Shown: positions 6,236-13,758 of the stretch, in pieces
How the letters are laid out: the number at the start of each line of letters is the position of its first letter
Numbering within the stretch: position 1 is the first letter of the stretch
Source of the DNA: JBAXSK01 sp044358815
GTDB taxonomy: Bacteria; Cyanobacteriota; Cyanobacteriia; Pseudanabaenales; Pseudanabaenaceae
Direction: 5' to 3'
Assembly (NCBI GenBank): GCA_044358815.1
Contig: JBIKNH010000088.1
Coordinates: 1 to 16,517 of the forward strand
Length of the DNA: 16,517 nucleotides
The notes under the pieces: generated by a model
What the model saw: the letters and a program-made list of their open reading frames with translations, nothing else
The model's database searches: none
What the model was told of the DNA's origin: nothing
Translations under genes and position numbers: made by a program

Positions 6236-7208
6236 TAATAGATACAAATCCAGATCGCTCAATGGTTTGTTGTCCTTTAGGTGAAAGTGCAAACTCGATA
6301 AATTGCTTCACTGCGGGACTGGTTGTTTTTTTCACACCTAGGAATAGGCTACGGCTAACGGGATATTTGCCACTTTTGACCGCAGCGGTATTCGTGGGCA
6401 TTACGTTGTCGATGGGGACAATCCGCACCATTTCTTGATTGACTACTTGGGAAACTGTGGCATAACTGATACCATTATCGCCAATGGTTCGTAGAATGGC
6501 GGTGGTTTCATCCTGGGGCCAAGTGACAAAGTTTGCGCCGTCAGGGGCGAAGGGAACTCCAGCTAAAACCACATCCTGGAACAGATCCCTAGTACCGCTG
6601 GCAGTGGCACGGTTGATGACGCGAATTGGTACGTTAGCGCCGCCGAGTTGGGACCAGTTGGTGATTTTTCCGGTGTAAATATCCCGCAATTGTCCTAAGG
6701 TTAAGCCGCCTTTAAAACCGTTATTAACACCCACAACCACCGCCACTGCATCCTTGGCTACGGGAAACATCTGAATATTATTCTGACCATTATTTTGGGC
6801 TTCATCAGTTTTGAGGGGGCGCGAACTAGCCACAATGCTGACAGTGCCATTGATTAAGTTTCTGATGCCTGCGGTGGAACCATTGGGAATATTTTCCGGC
6901 ACACCATAAACCACAGGCAAGTTACCGTTTTGTTGATTAAAGCCAAGGCGCAACTCACGCACCATCAACACCATCGTCGTGCTACCGTCAATATTTAAAA
7001 CGTTTGGATTGGGCTGACTGGTGACCAAACTATTCAGGTTATTGGCGGAGTTTTGCTCTGGTGGCTGATTGGCACTAGGAGCATTAGACGGCTCCACTGC
7101 GGTAATAGTTTTTGGTTGGTTCACAAAGAACCAGTACCCACCACCAGCCAACGCTGCCGTAATCAAGACAGTCAAAGCTAAAACTGTAGTTTCTTTACCT
7201 TGGGACAT
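6231..7208 (-). CDS. PstS-family phosphate-binding protein, membrane-anchored
   Basis: A 325-residue periplasmic binding protein of the PstS family. Residues 8-29 are an uncleaved-looking anchor or signal (no lipobox Cys), then an Asn/Pro/Ser-rich linker to about 68. The binding domain starts at LNIDGSTTM (71-79), where GST is the classic phosphate-loop start. It continues with IVASSRPL (125-132), the conserved LRDIYTGKITNWSQLGG (174-190), and ATASGTRDLF (201-210), the second ligand loop. The C-terminal half ends in a typical FALSPKGQQTIERSGFV. It should bind phosphate or a related oxyanion outside the membrane. No pstCAB genes are adjacent, so it either serves a transporter elsewhere or is a sensor. 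The solanesyl-diphosphate synthase gene lies 146 bp upstream on the same strand; co-transcription is possible but not shown. Confidence 0.88.
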   Translation of the reverse strand: MSQGKETTVLALTVLITAALAGGGYWFFVNQPKTITAVEPSNAPSANQPPEQNSANNLNSLVTSQPNPNVLNIDGSTTMVLMVRELRLGFNQQNGNLPVVYGVPENIPNGSTAGIRNLINGTVSIVASSRPLKTDEAQNNGQNNIQMFPVAKDAVAVVVGVNNGFKGGLTLGQLRDIYTGKITNWSQLGGANVPIRVINRATASGTRDLFQDVVLAGVPFAPDGANFVTWPQDETTAILRTIGDNGISYATVSQVVNQEMVRIVPIDNVMPTNTAAVKSGKYPVSRSLFLGVKKTTSPAVKQFIEFALSPKGQQTIERSGFVSIN

Positions 7209-7354
7209 AGGGGTGATTTTGGGGATGATTTTTCCGTTATGGGAAATCTCGGTTTAGGAAATCTTGCAACGGAGCGACAAGCCCAAAATACTGGAAAAAC
7301 CGTAACCAGGCAAACCAAAACCCTATAACAAAATCAATCTAAATCTATCTAAGA

Positions 7355-8338
7355 CTAGTACAGACGTTCCAAGACGTAATTAGTCAAATCCATTAAAGAT
7401 TGTTTCACTGCCGACGGAGGTAACCATTCGATGGCTGCCACAGCTAAGCGGGCTTGGCTTTTAGCTAATTCCCTAGCACGGACGATGCCATTACTAGCAT
7501 AGACCCAAGCCAAAGCCTGGTCTAAGTCACCCTCTTGGCTAAATTCTCGCTCGATCAAACTGGCTAATTGAGGATATTCTTCGAGGGCATACAAAACCGG
7601 TGCGGTTAAATTCCCTTGTCGTAGGTCTGATCCCGCTGGTTTACCTAGGGTTTCGGTGGAACTAGTGAAGTCCAAAATATCATCGACCACCTGAAACGCA
7701 ATGCCAAAATGCCGCCCAAACGCAAATAATTGCTCAGTTTGTGGCGCTGGTAACCCACTGAGAACCCCCGCCGCTTTAGCACTGCCTGCCATCAAAGATG
7801 CGGTTTTATAAAAACTTTTTTCTAAATAGTCCTCAAAAGATAAGCCACTATCAAAAGCTGTTAAGTTTTGGCGGATTTCCCCCTCGGCAAAGTCAGTAAT
7901 CACTTTGGATAAAAGCTTCACCACTTCTAGGTTATCTAAATTAGCCAAATACCAAGAGGCTTGGGCAAAGAGGAAATCCCCCGCCAGCACTGCAATGCGA
8001 TTACCAAAACTGGTATTTACTGTGGGAATGCCCCGCCGCACTTCTGCCCCATCAATTACATCATCATGGACTAAACTCGCGGTGTGGATCATCTCCGTGA
8101 TTTCCGCAAGGCGACGGTGGCGCGAAGTCAAATCCGAGCCATTCATGGTGGCACGAGACACTAATAAGACCAAAGCAGGACGCAAACTTTTACCCTTGGC
8201 TTCAAACAGGTGCTCTGCCGCCGCATATAAAATGGGATGTTTTGCCCCCACCAATTCCTTGAGGTTGGCGGTAAGGATTTTTAAGTCATCCTTGACAGGC
8301 GCGAATATATCGATGACAGAGGTGGTGGGCAAACTCAT
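7355..8338 (-). CDS. sds: Solanesyl diphosphate synthase (all-trans polyprenyl synthetase)
   Basis: A 327-residue trans-polyprenyl diphosphate synthase. It extends allylic diphosphates with isopentenyl diphosphate to make the C45 side chain of plastoquinone. Visible: GKSLRPAL (49-56), the first Asp-rich motif DDVID at 92-96 within LVHDDVIDGAEVRRG, the lysine motif FYKTASL (177-183), and the second Asp-rich motif DDILD at 219-223 with the GNLTAPVLYAL block following. The fifth residue before the first motif is the small Ala87, which by the usual rule allows long products; solanesyl rather than octaprenyl is inferred from the cyanobacterial setting. Length and ends fit the family, and the C-terminal TNYVLERLY is typical. 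ATG 8338 fits the family start (MSLPTTSVIDIF). It is divergent from rpaA, with a 707-bp spacer. Confidence 0.92.
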   Translation of the reverse strand: MSLPTTSVIDIFAPVKDDLKILTANLKELVGAKHPILYAAAEHLFEAKGKSLRPALVLLVSRATMNGSDLTSRHRRLAEITEMIHTASLVHDDVIDGAEVRRGIPTVNTSFGNRIAVLAGDFLFAQASWYLANLDNLEVVKLLSKVITDFAEGEIRQNLTAFDSGLSFEDYLEKSFYKTASLMAGSAKAAGVLSGLPAPQTEQLFAFGRHFGIAFQVVDDILDFTSSTETLGKPAGSDLRQGNLTAPVLYALEEYPQLASLIEREFSQEGDLDQALAWVYASNGIVRARELAKSQARLAVAAIEWLPPSAVKQSLMDLTNYVLERLY

Positions 8339-9045
8339 GCGACTAAACCATGACTTGAGGGGTTTTTACATAACTTCATAATATTGTATGGGATGTTTTA
8401 AGCATCTAGCACACGACAGAACTAGGGATTGATCAGAGATTGATTGTGGGAAATTACCATGCTAAATGTGAAAAATCCGAAAATAAGCCTAATAGCTGAG
8501 TCTTAGCCCGCCAATTCTGAGGCAATCCTTAAGTTATGTGTGGGAAGTTAGAGTTACATTATTAATTTTATTAAAATTTAACCTAAGGTATCTAGAGTAT
8601 ACAGTTAGTTGCACAGCTTCAACTCTAGAGATTCAGGTGAACTGTGGTATTAACCATAGCCTGCTGCCTACCTACTGCCTGCCTAGTTGCTGTGACTCAT
8701 TTTTAGTGACACAGAACCAGGACAGGACAATAAACCTAGGGCAAATTAACTAAAGTAAATAAACTAGAGCGAATTAAGCTAGAGCAAGTTAACTGGGGCG
8801 AATCTGTGCCCGTTGATGACTTCCCTTAATGCCTCAATTGCTCAGTCTGCTTTAGGTGTGTAACGAAGTCTGTAAAAGTCTGTGAACAATTAGGTCCGCT
8901 GTAAGGGTCCTAAAATCTATGCTCTTCTATAAACTCTCATCTGAAATCTGGTCATGCTTTTGGCTGGTAGTTCACCCTGGAGCTTGGTTAGAAAGATCGG
9001 GTTTTAGAGGCGCTTTTTCGATAATCTTTAGATGGAAATCCACCC
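8339..9045. other. 707-bp divergent spacer between sds and rpaA
   Basis: No gene is supported; a 71-codon frame at 8538-8753 has no family features. The spacer holds small tandem duplications: GATTGAT-based 11-bp units at 8427-8448, CTGCCTRCCTA twice at 8664-8685, the five-unit array at 8732-8805, and AAGTCTGTRA twice at 8868-8887. The sds and rpaA promoters must lie here; TATTAT on the minus strand just upstream of sds is the only -10-like box I noticed. Confidence 0.55.
8732..8805. repeat. Five-unit 13-16 bp degenerate tandem array upstream of rpaA
   Basis: Five units follow each other: 8732-8747, 8748-8760, 8761-8775, 8776-8790 and 8791-8805. The last three, each 15 bp, are clearest: AAACTAGAGCGAATT, AAGCTAGAGCAAGTT, AACTGGGGCGAATCT. 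The array ends 240 bp before the rpaA ATG. Confidence 0.65.
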
Positions 9046-9798
9046 ATGATGCCTAGATTACTTCTTATTGATGATGATCCCATCATTTCTGAGATGGTCA
9101 GCTTAAATCTTGAACACGCTGGCTATTTGGTAAATCAGGCAAATGACGGCATAAAAGGACAGGCGCTGGCCATCCAGTTGCTGCCGGACATGATAATTTT
9201 AGACCTGATGTTACCCCGCGTTGATGGGTTTACGGTTTGCCAACGCCTTAGGCGAGATGAGCGAACCAAAGATATTCCTGTGCTGATGTTAACGGCGATG
9301 GGACAAACTCAAGATAAGGTGGAAGGTTTTAACGCCGGAGCCGACGATTACCTCACCAAGCCTTTTGAGTTAGAGGAAATGTTAGCCAGGGTGCGGGCGC
9401 TGTTACGGCGTACCAATCGCATTATTGATGCGGCAAAGCATGGGGAAATCCTGAGCTATGGCTTGTTAACCCTAGTTCCAGAGCGCTTTGAGGCTATTTG
9501 GTTTAATAAAAATGTCAAGTTAACCCATTTAGAGTTTGAACTGTTGCACTGTTTATTGCAGCGTCATGGTCAAACGGTTTCCCCCAGCGACATTCTCAAA
9601 GAGGTGTGGGGTTACGAACCCGATGATGACATTGAGACCATTCGGGTACATATCCGCCACCTGCGAACTAAGCTTGAACCTGATCCCCGCCATCCAAAAT
9701 ATATTAAAACGGTTTATGGTGCCGGGTATTGTTTAGAATTGCCTAGTACCACGCCAAACACAACGCCCGATACCTCGGGTGAAGAACCAAAGGGTTGA
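9046..9798 (+). CDS. rpaA: Circadian-output response regulator RpaA (OmpR family)
   Basis: A 250-residue OmpR/PhoB-type regulator. Receiver at about 4-120: acid residues D9-D11, phospho-acceptor D53 (IILDLMLPRVDGF), T83, K105 (YLTKPFE). Winged-helix DNA-binding domain at about 135-233, with WGYEPDDDIETIRVHIRHLRTKLEP and the wing YIKTVYGAGYCL. The blocks GIKGQALA, GQTQDKVEGFNAGADDYLTKPFE and LTLVPERFEAIWF are those I recall from RpaA, not RpaB. RpaA is the clock-output factor phosphorylated by SasA, which drives dusk genes including glycogen metabolism. Starting at the first of two ATGs puts the phospho-Asp at 53, as in Synechococcus RpaA. The tail after LELPS is short and Thr/Pro-rich. The TGA stop falls inside the presumed end of the TnpB element downstream. 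Confidence 0.9.
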   Translation: MMPRLLLIDDDPIISEMVSLNLEHAGYLVNQANDGIKGQALAIQLLPDMIILDLMLPRVDGFTVCQRLRRDERTKDIPVLMLTAMGQTQDKVEGFNAGADDYLTKPFELEEMLARVRALLRRTNRIIDAAKHGEILSYGLLTLVPERFEAIWFNKNVKLTHLEFELLHCLLQRHGQTVSPSDILKEVWGYEPDDDIETIRVHIRHLRTKLEPDPRHPKYIKTVYGAGYCLELPSTTPNTTPDTSGEEPKG

Positions 9799-9990
9799 CA
9801 TCCACCCCGCGAGCAAAGCGGCGGGGATTCCTAAGACTCACGACTTAGGTTTCTGCTTCATAGCACCAGCCTTTACAGATTTACTCTGTTCGGGTCTTAC
9901 AGTCGCTCCACAGACTGACACGGCAAGCCCTGCCGCCAAAATGTTTTTTGCAGCATTCACATCTCTATCGTGATGGGTGCTGCACTTAGG
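9795..9990 (-). ncRNA. Presumed omega/reRNA overlapping the tnpB 3' end
   Basis: In TnpB systems the guide RNA comes from the 3' end of tnpB plus the right-end hairpins, with the guide being the flanking DNA just outside. Here the two right-end hairpins (9805-9826 and 9830-9849) follow that arrangement. The guide would begin at about 9794 reading leftwards (CCCTTTGGTTCTTCAC), which is antisense to the last codons of rpaA. The 5' limit is a guess based on typical lengths. Confidence 0.4.
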
Positions 9991-11010
9991 GCAATCCCAC
10001 TCTCTGATATTCAGGGGCAACTTATCCACAACATAACCGCAATGTCCGCACCTTTTAGAGCTAGGAAACAAACGGTCAATTTTGACAAAAGTGCGCCCAT
10101 ACCAGTGGCACTTATATTCCAGTTGCCTGACAATTTCACCCCAACTAGCATCACTAATCGAGAGGGCGAGTTTTCTGTTTTTGACTATGTTGTTCACCGA
10201 CAAGTCCTCGACTGCAATCACTTGGTTTTCACGAACCAGTCGAGTTGTCAACTTGTGAAGAAAATCATGACGAGCATCGCTAATTTCAGCGTGAACTTTA
10301 GCAACTTTCAATCTAGCTTTGCGGTGATTGTTAGATCCTTTCTTCTTACGACTCAGCACTTTTTGAAATTTACGCAATTTACGGCGCTTAGCTTTGAAGG
10401 TTTTAGGATTAGCAATCTTTTCGCCATTACTCAAAGCCATCAAGCTGGTAATACCCAAATCCAAACCAATTGACTCTTGAGATTCAGGTAATGTTTCAAT
10501 TTCGACATCTACCAACATTGAAACCGTCCAGCGTCCAGAGGGCGAGAGCTTCACCGTAATGGTTGATGGCTCTGCACCTTCAGGGAGTTCACGGCTCCAT
10601 CGGATATCTAATGGTTGAGAGCATTTAGCTAGATATACTTTGCCATCTTTCCACTTGAAAGCAGACTTGGTAAATTCAGCATTACCGCCGTGATGTTTTT
10701 TCTTAAAAGTCGGGTATTTCGCCCGTCCTGCGAAGAAATTAGTAAAGGCGGTTTGTAAAGCCCTTAAACCTTGTTGTAATGGCACACAGCTAACTTCATT
10801 AAGGAATTGCAAGTCTTCCTGCTTTTTCCAATTGGTGAGCATTGTTGAGGTTTCAGTGTATCCGACTCGCTCTTGACATTCATACCATGCTTCTGTCCTT
10901 GCGGCTAAAACACGGTTGTAAACTAATCGAGCGCAACCCATCGTTTTCCTGAGCAAAGTTTCTTGTTCAGGAGTTGGATAGAATCGGTACTTGAAACTTT
11001 TTTGTGTCAT
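9838..11010 (-). CDS. tnpB: TnpB RNA-guided endonuclease
   Basis: A protein of 390 residues from ATG 11010 (392 if GTG 11016 is used). It has the TnpB N-terminus (KSFKYRFYPTPEQ) and a helical REC-like region. The split RuvC nuclease carries the acid residues D184 in GLDLGI, E268 in VEDLSV and D350 in DRDVNAAKNI. A four-Cys zinc finger lies between the last two RuvC blocks: C321, C324 (CGHC), C340, C343 (CPKC). All catalytic and zinc residues are present and the length is full, so the gene looks intact and possibly active. TnpB cuts DNA beside a short TAM using an RNA made from the element's right end, which promotes retention of the element. The start choice favours ATG because the -10 box is only 6 bp upstream. 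No tnpA accompanies it. Confidence 0.93.
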   Translation of the reverse strand: MTQKSFKYRFYPTPEQETLLRKTMGCARLVYNRVLAARTEAWYECQERVGYTETSTMLTNWKKQEDLQFLNEVSCVPLQQGLRALQTAFTNFFAGRAKYPTFKKKHHGGNAEFTKSAFKWKDGKVYLAKCSQPLDIRWSRELPEGAEPSTITVKLSPSGRWTVSMLVDVEIETLPESQESIGLDLGITSLMALSNGEKIANPKTFKAKRRKLRKFQKVLSRKKKGSNNHRKARLKVAKVHAEISDARHDFLHKLTTRLVRENQVIAVEDLSVNNIVKNRKLALSISDASWGEIVRQLEYKCHWYGRTFVKIDRLFPSSKRCGHCGYVVDKLPLNIREWDCPKCSTHHDRDVNAAKNILAAGLAVSVCGATVRPEQSKSVKAGAMKQKPKS

Positions 11011-11016
11011 GGTCAC

Positions 11017-11025
11017 ATTATATCA
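11017..11025 (-). promoter_or_regulatory. Extended -10 promoter of tnpB
   Basis: On the minus strand TGATATAAT (TGn plus a perfect TATAAT) ends at 11017, 6 bp before ATG 11010. Normal spacing puts the transcript start at or within a base or two of the ATG, so tnpB is likely read from a leaderless mRNA. No good -35 is seen, as expected for an extended -10. Confidence 0.55.
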
Positions 11026-11095
11026 TTTATTCTGTGAATATAGTTAATTAATATAAAGCCGTCCTAAAAAGACGGGTTTTCTACCCACTTTTCTG

Positions 11096-12472
11096 ATGAA
11101 AATTCTATTTGCCGCAGCCGAAGTTGCACCACTTGCTAAAGTTGGGGGCATGGCAGACGTAGTAGGCGCTCTGCCACCAGTTTTACGCAAGATGGGGCAC
11201 GATGTCCGCATCATCATGCCGTATTACGGGACATTGCCCGACAAACTCACGGAAAATCCGGAGTGGGTCTGGAAAGGTCACTGTATGTTTCAGGATTTTG
11301 ATGTTTTTCAGACGGTTTTACCCGGAACTGATGTGCCTCTGTATTTAGTGGGTCATGGTTCGTTCATGCCCCAACGGATTTACTTTGGTGAGGACGAGGA
11401 TTGGCGGTTTACCCTGTTTGCCAATGCGGTGGCGGAATTTTGCTGGAATTACTGGAAGCCAAATTTAATTCACTGTCATGATTGGCATACGGGGATGATC
11501 CCAGTGTGGATGCACCAAACCTCTGATATTGGTACGGTGTATACCATTCACAATTTGGCTTATCAAGGTCCTTGGCGCTGGCGCTTAGAGGAAATGACTT
11601 GGGTGCCTTGGTATATGGGTTCCCATAACACGATGGCAGGTGGGATTCAGTACGCGGATCGGGTGAATACGGTTTCGCCTACCTATGCCCAACAGATTTG
11701 CACCCCCACCTATGGCGAAGGTCTGGAGGGAATGCTGTCGTTCCTGAAGCCTTGGGGCATTCTCAATGGTATTGATACCCAAAAGTTTAATCCTGAGACG
11801 GACAAGCATCTCGCTAAGCCTTTTAATGCTGACTCTCTAGCCGATCGCCTAGAGAATAAACTGGCTTTACAAAAAGAATTGGGTCTAGCCCAAAGCCCTG
11901 ACACGTTTTTTGTGGGGATGGTGACGCGCCTTGTAGAACAAAAAGGGATTGATTTGGTATTGCAAACCCTGGATCGGTTCTTGGCGTATACCGATGTGCA
12001 GTTGGTGGTTTTGGGGACAGGGGAACGTTACTACGAAACACAATTATGGCAAGTGGCATCGCGGTTCCCAGGCAGGATGTCGGTGCAGTTGCTGTTTGAT
12101 GAAGGTTTATCCCAGCGGATCTATGGCGGTACGGATGCGTTCTTGATGCCGAGCCGTTTCGAGCCTTGCGGTATTTCCCAAATGATTGCCCTGCGGTATG
12201 GCTGCGTGCCCATTGTGCGGCGTACTGGCGGCTTGGTGGATACGGTGTCGTTCCATGATCCCAAGCAAGAGTTAGGCAATGGGTTCTGTTTTGATCGTTA
12301 TGAGCCGCTAGATTTGTTTACCTGCATGGTGCGGGCATGGGAAAGCTACCGTTACACCGATGCATGGCAGAAGTTACAGCAGCGAGGCATGAAAACTGAC
12401 TTTAGCTGGAATGCTTCAGCAGAGCAGTATATTCAGCTTTATCGCTCCATTCCTGGTATGGCAATGGCTTAA
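11096..12472 (+). CDS. glgA: Glycogen synthase (GT5, GlgA1 type)
   Basis: A 458-residue ADP-glucose-dependent starch/glycogen synthase that extends alpha-1,4-glucan chains in the cytosol. Visible: the N-terminal glucosyl-binding motif KVGGMADVVG with K15, HCHDWHTGM in the first Rossmann domain, TIHNLAYQG, VSPTYAQQI, the second-domain start VARLVEQKG-like block (VTRLVEQKGIDL), and the ADP-glucose site SRFEPCGIS with E356 followed by RRTGGLVDTV. It reads closest to the cyanobacterial GlgA1 branch (YETQLWQVASRFPGRM, SWNASAEQYIQLY). It is slightly short for the family (usually about 470-490) but complete at both ends. No Shine-Dalgarno precedes the ATG, and the left end of the TnpB element ends within about 10 bp, so its promoter must lie in the element or upstream in or before rpaA. 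Confidence 0.95.
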   Translation: MKILFAAAEVAPLAKVGGMADVVGALPPVLRKMGHDVRIIMPYYGTLPDKLTENPEWVWKGHCMFQDFDVFQTVLPGTDVPLYLVGHGSFMPQRIYFGEDEDWRFTLFANAVAEFCWNYWKPNLIHCHDWHTGMIPVWMHQTSDIGTVYTIHNLAYQGPWRWRLEEMTWVPWYMGSHNTMAGGIQYADRVNTVSPTYAQQICTPTYGEGLEGMLSFLKPWGILNGIDTQKFNPETDKHLAKPFNADSLADRLENKLALQKELGLAQSPDTFFVGMVTRLVEQKGIDLVLQTLDRFLAYTDVQLVVLGTGERYYETQLWQVASRFPGRMSVQLLFDEGLSQRIYGGTDAFLMPSRFEPCGISQMIALRYGCVPIVRRTGGLVDTVSFHDPKQELGNGFCFDRYEPLDLFTCMVRAWESYRYTDAWQKLQQRGMKTDFSWNASAEQYIQLYRSIPGMAMA

Positions 12473-12473
12473 A

Positions 12474-12585
12474 CCCTCACCCTAGCCCTCTCCCATAGTG
12501 GCAGAGGGAACAGGAAGGAGTTAATTATCCTACTCGCCTTCATCCCCTTCGCCCCACTTGGGAGAAGGGGCTAGGGGATGAGGGG
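12474..12585. repeat. Long imperfect inverted repeat, possible bidirectional terminator
   Basis: The left arm (12474-12494, starting CCCTCACCCTAGCCC) is the imperfect reverse complement of the right arm (12560-12585, ending CTAGGGGATGAGGGG). Inside is a second, weaker inverted pair (from GGCAGAGGGAACAGGAAGG and CCTTCATCCCCTTCGCC). The CCCTCACCCTAGCCCTCTCCC sequence is of a kind I recall as an interspersed repeat in many bacterial genomes. It fills the spacer between the converging glgA and CobW genes and could end both transcripts. Confidence 0.65.
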
Positions 12586-12612
12586 TCATTCTTACTTTGA
12601 ACTATGGCTCAC

Positions 12613-13758
12613 CTAAGCCAAACAAGCATCTAACTGGGCTAAGAGTTGCTCCCGATTTAAATTACGTCCGATCAGAACCAATTGATTTACCGCTGGTTTG
12701 GGGGTGTTGCGCTCATCGGTTTTGAGTTCGTAGCGCTTACCGCTGAGTTGAAAAATATACCGCTGCTCAGGGAGATTACTAAACCAAAGCATTCCTTTGG
12801 CTCGAAATACATCAATGGGCAACTGTTTATCTAGAAATTCTTGGAACCGATCTAGATTAAATGGCAGATCCCGACTAAATGAAATTGCCACAAAACCATC
12901 GTTGTCTAAGTGATGGCTGTGATGGTCATGATCGTGGTCGTGGTGATGATCATGATGGTGGTGATCATGGTCGTGGTTGCAACTGGCATCACATACATGA
13001 TTGGTTTGATGATCTGCGGTGGCGTGGGGTTCGTGATGATGCTCATGGTTGTGATCATGGTCGTGCTTATGGAGATCGGCTGGCTCTTGCAAAGCTGCCT
13101 GAATCAAAGCATTATCCATATTCACATCTAAAATCAAAGGCAAGGGAACCGCACCGAAGTTAGTCCTCAAAATTCTTGCCTTAGTTTTTACATCATTAAT
13201 GTAATTTTCCAAAGCAACTAGTTTAGCTTCAGGAACTAAGTCAGTTTTATTTAAGAGAATAATATCCCCATACATGATCTGAGCAAATGCCGCCTCACTC
13301 TCGAAATGACTTTCATCAAACTGCTCAGCATCAATCACAGTTAAAATAGAATCTAAGCGGGTTAAATATTTTAATTCTGTGCCCAAAAAAGTCAGTGCAA
13401 TGGGCAAGGGATCAGCAACACCAGTGGTTTCAATCACCATGTAGTCAATACGTTCACTGCGTTCTAAAACAGAGTAAACTGCATCAACTAAACCATTGTT
13501 AATCGTGCAACAAATACAGCCGTTACTTAGTTCGAGCATATTTTCATCTACAGCAACCAAAAGCTGACTGTCAATGTTGATGTCACCAAATTCATTGACT
13601 AAGACCGCCACCTTAAGATTCTGTTGGTTTTGCAGAATGTGATTCAATAAAGTGGTTTTGCCACTGCCCAAAAAGCCCGTGATAATCGTGACTGGCATCC
13701 CACTTTTTGGCAAATCTAGGGTGGATTCTGGTGCGGTTTTAGAATTGGTTAAAGTCAT
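12613..13758 (-). CDS. CobW/COG0523 family GTPase metallochaperone with His-rich loop
   Basis: A 381-residue G3E-family GTPase. Visible: Walker A GFLGSGKTT at 28-36, the family's metal-binding CxCC motif CICC at 81-84, ETTGVADP at 110-117, the guanine-specificity NKTD at 170-173, and a CobW C-terminal domain at about 286-381. Between the G domain and the C-terminal domain (about 230-283) is a very His/Asp-rich segment with two Cys (C256, C260), likely a metal store or sensor. Members insert or deliver zinc, cobalt or nickel to client proteins; the His-rich loop and CxCC suggest zinc-related work, but the metal is inferred. Met21 directly before PVTIITGFLG is a possible later start. I looked for a Zur-like operator upstream and saw no clear one. 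Confidence 0.9.
   Translation of the reverse strand: MTLTNSKTAPESTLDLPKSGMPVTIITGFLGSGKTTLLNHILQNQQNLKVAVLVNEFGDINIDSQLLVAVDENMLELSNGCICCTINNGLVDAVYSVLERSERIDYMVIETTGVADPLPIALTFLGTELKYLTRLDSILTVIDAEQFDESHFESEAAFAQIMYGDIILLNKTDLVPEAKLVALENYINDVKTKARILRTNFGAVPLPLILDVNMDNALIQAALQEPADLHKHDHDHNHEHHHEPHATADHQTNHVCDASCNHDHDHHHHDHHHDHDHDHHSHHLDNDGFVAISFSRDLPFNLDRFQEFLDKQLPIDVFRAKGMLWFSNLPEQRYIFQLSGKRYELKTDERNTPKPAVNQLVLIGRNLNREQLLAQLDACLA

Larger units (their letters stand above)
9795..11088 (-). mobile_element. IS200/IS605-like (IS1341-type) TnpB element without TnpA
   Basis: The element comprises tnpB and hairpin-bearing ends. Right end (+ coordinates low): CCCCGC 9805-9810 with GCGGGG 9821-9826, and CCTAAG 9830-9835 with CTTAGG 9844-9849, whose loop contains the tnpB stop. 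On the minus strand the element would finish ...GATGTCAA at about 9795, like the TCAA end of ISDra2-type elements. Left end: CCGTC 11059-11063 with GACGG 11071-11075, plus GGGT/ACCC at 11074-11086. The outer left boundary is not fixed; 11088 is an estimate. No Y1 transposase (tnpA) is present, so movement would need one in trans. No target-site duplication is expected for this family. Confidence 0.65.

Noticed and set aside
8538..8753. 71-codon frame upstream of rpaA
   Set aside because: No recognisable motif, odd composition (many Cys), and it runs through short tandem duplications typical of spacers.
9795..9800. TTGACA as a -35 box just after rpaA
   Set aside because: It coincides with the presumed element end and has no -10 at the right distance; the following DNA is a GC-rich hairpin.
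9970..10473. 167-codon plus-strand frame inside tnpB
   Set aside because: Antisense shadow of a well-supported gene; no domain features.
12879..13163. Plus-strand frames over the CobW His-rich region
   Set aside because: Mirror images of the His/Asp codons on the coding strand, with low-complexity Asp/Gly/His or Val/Met products.
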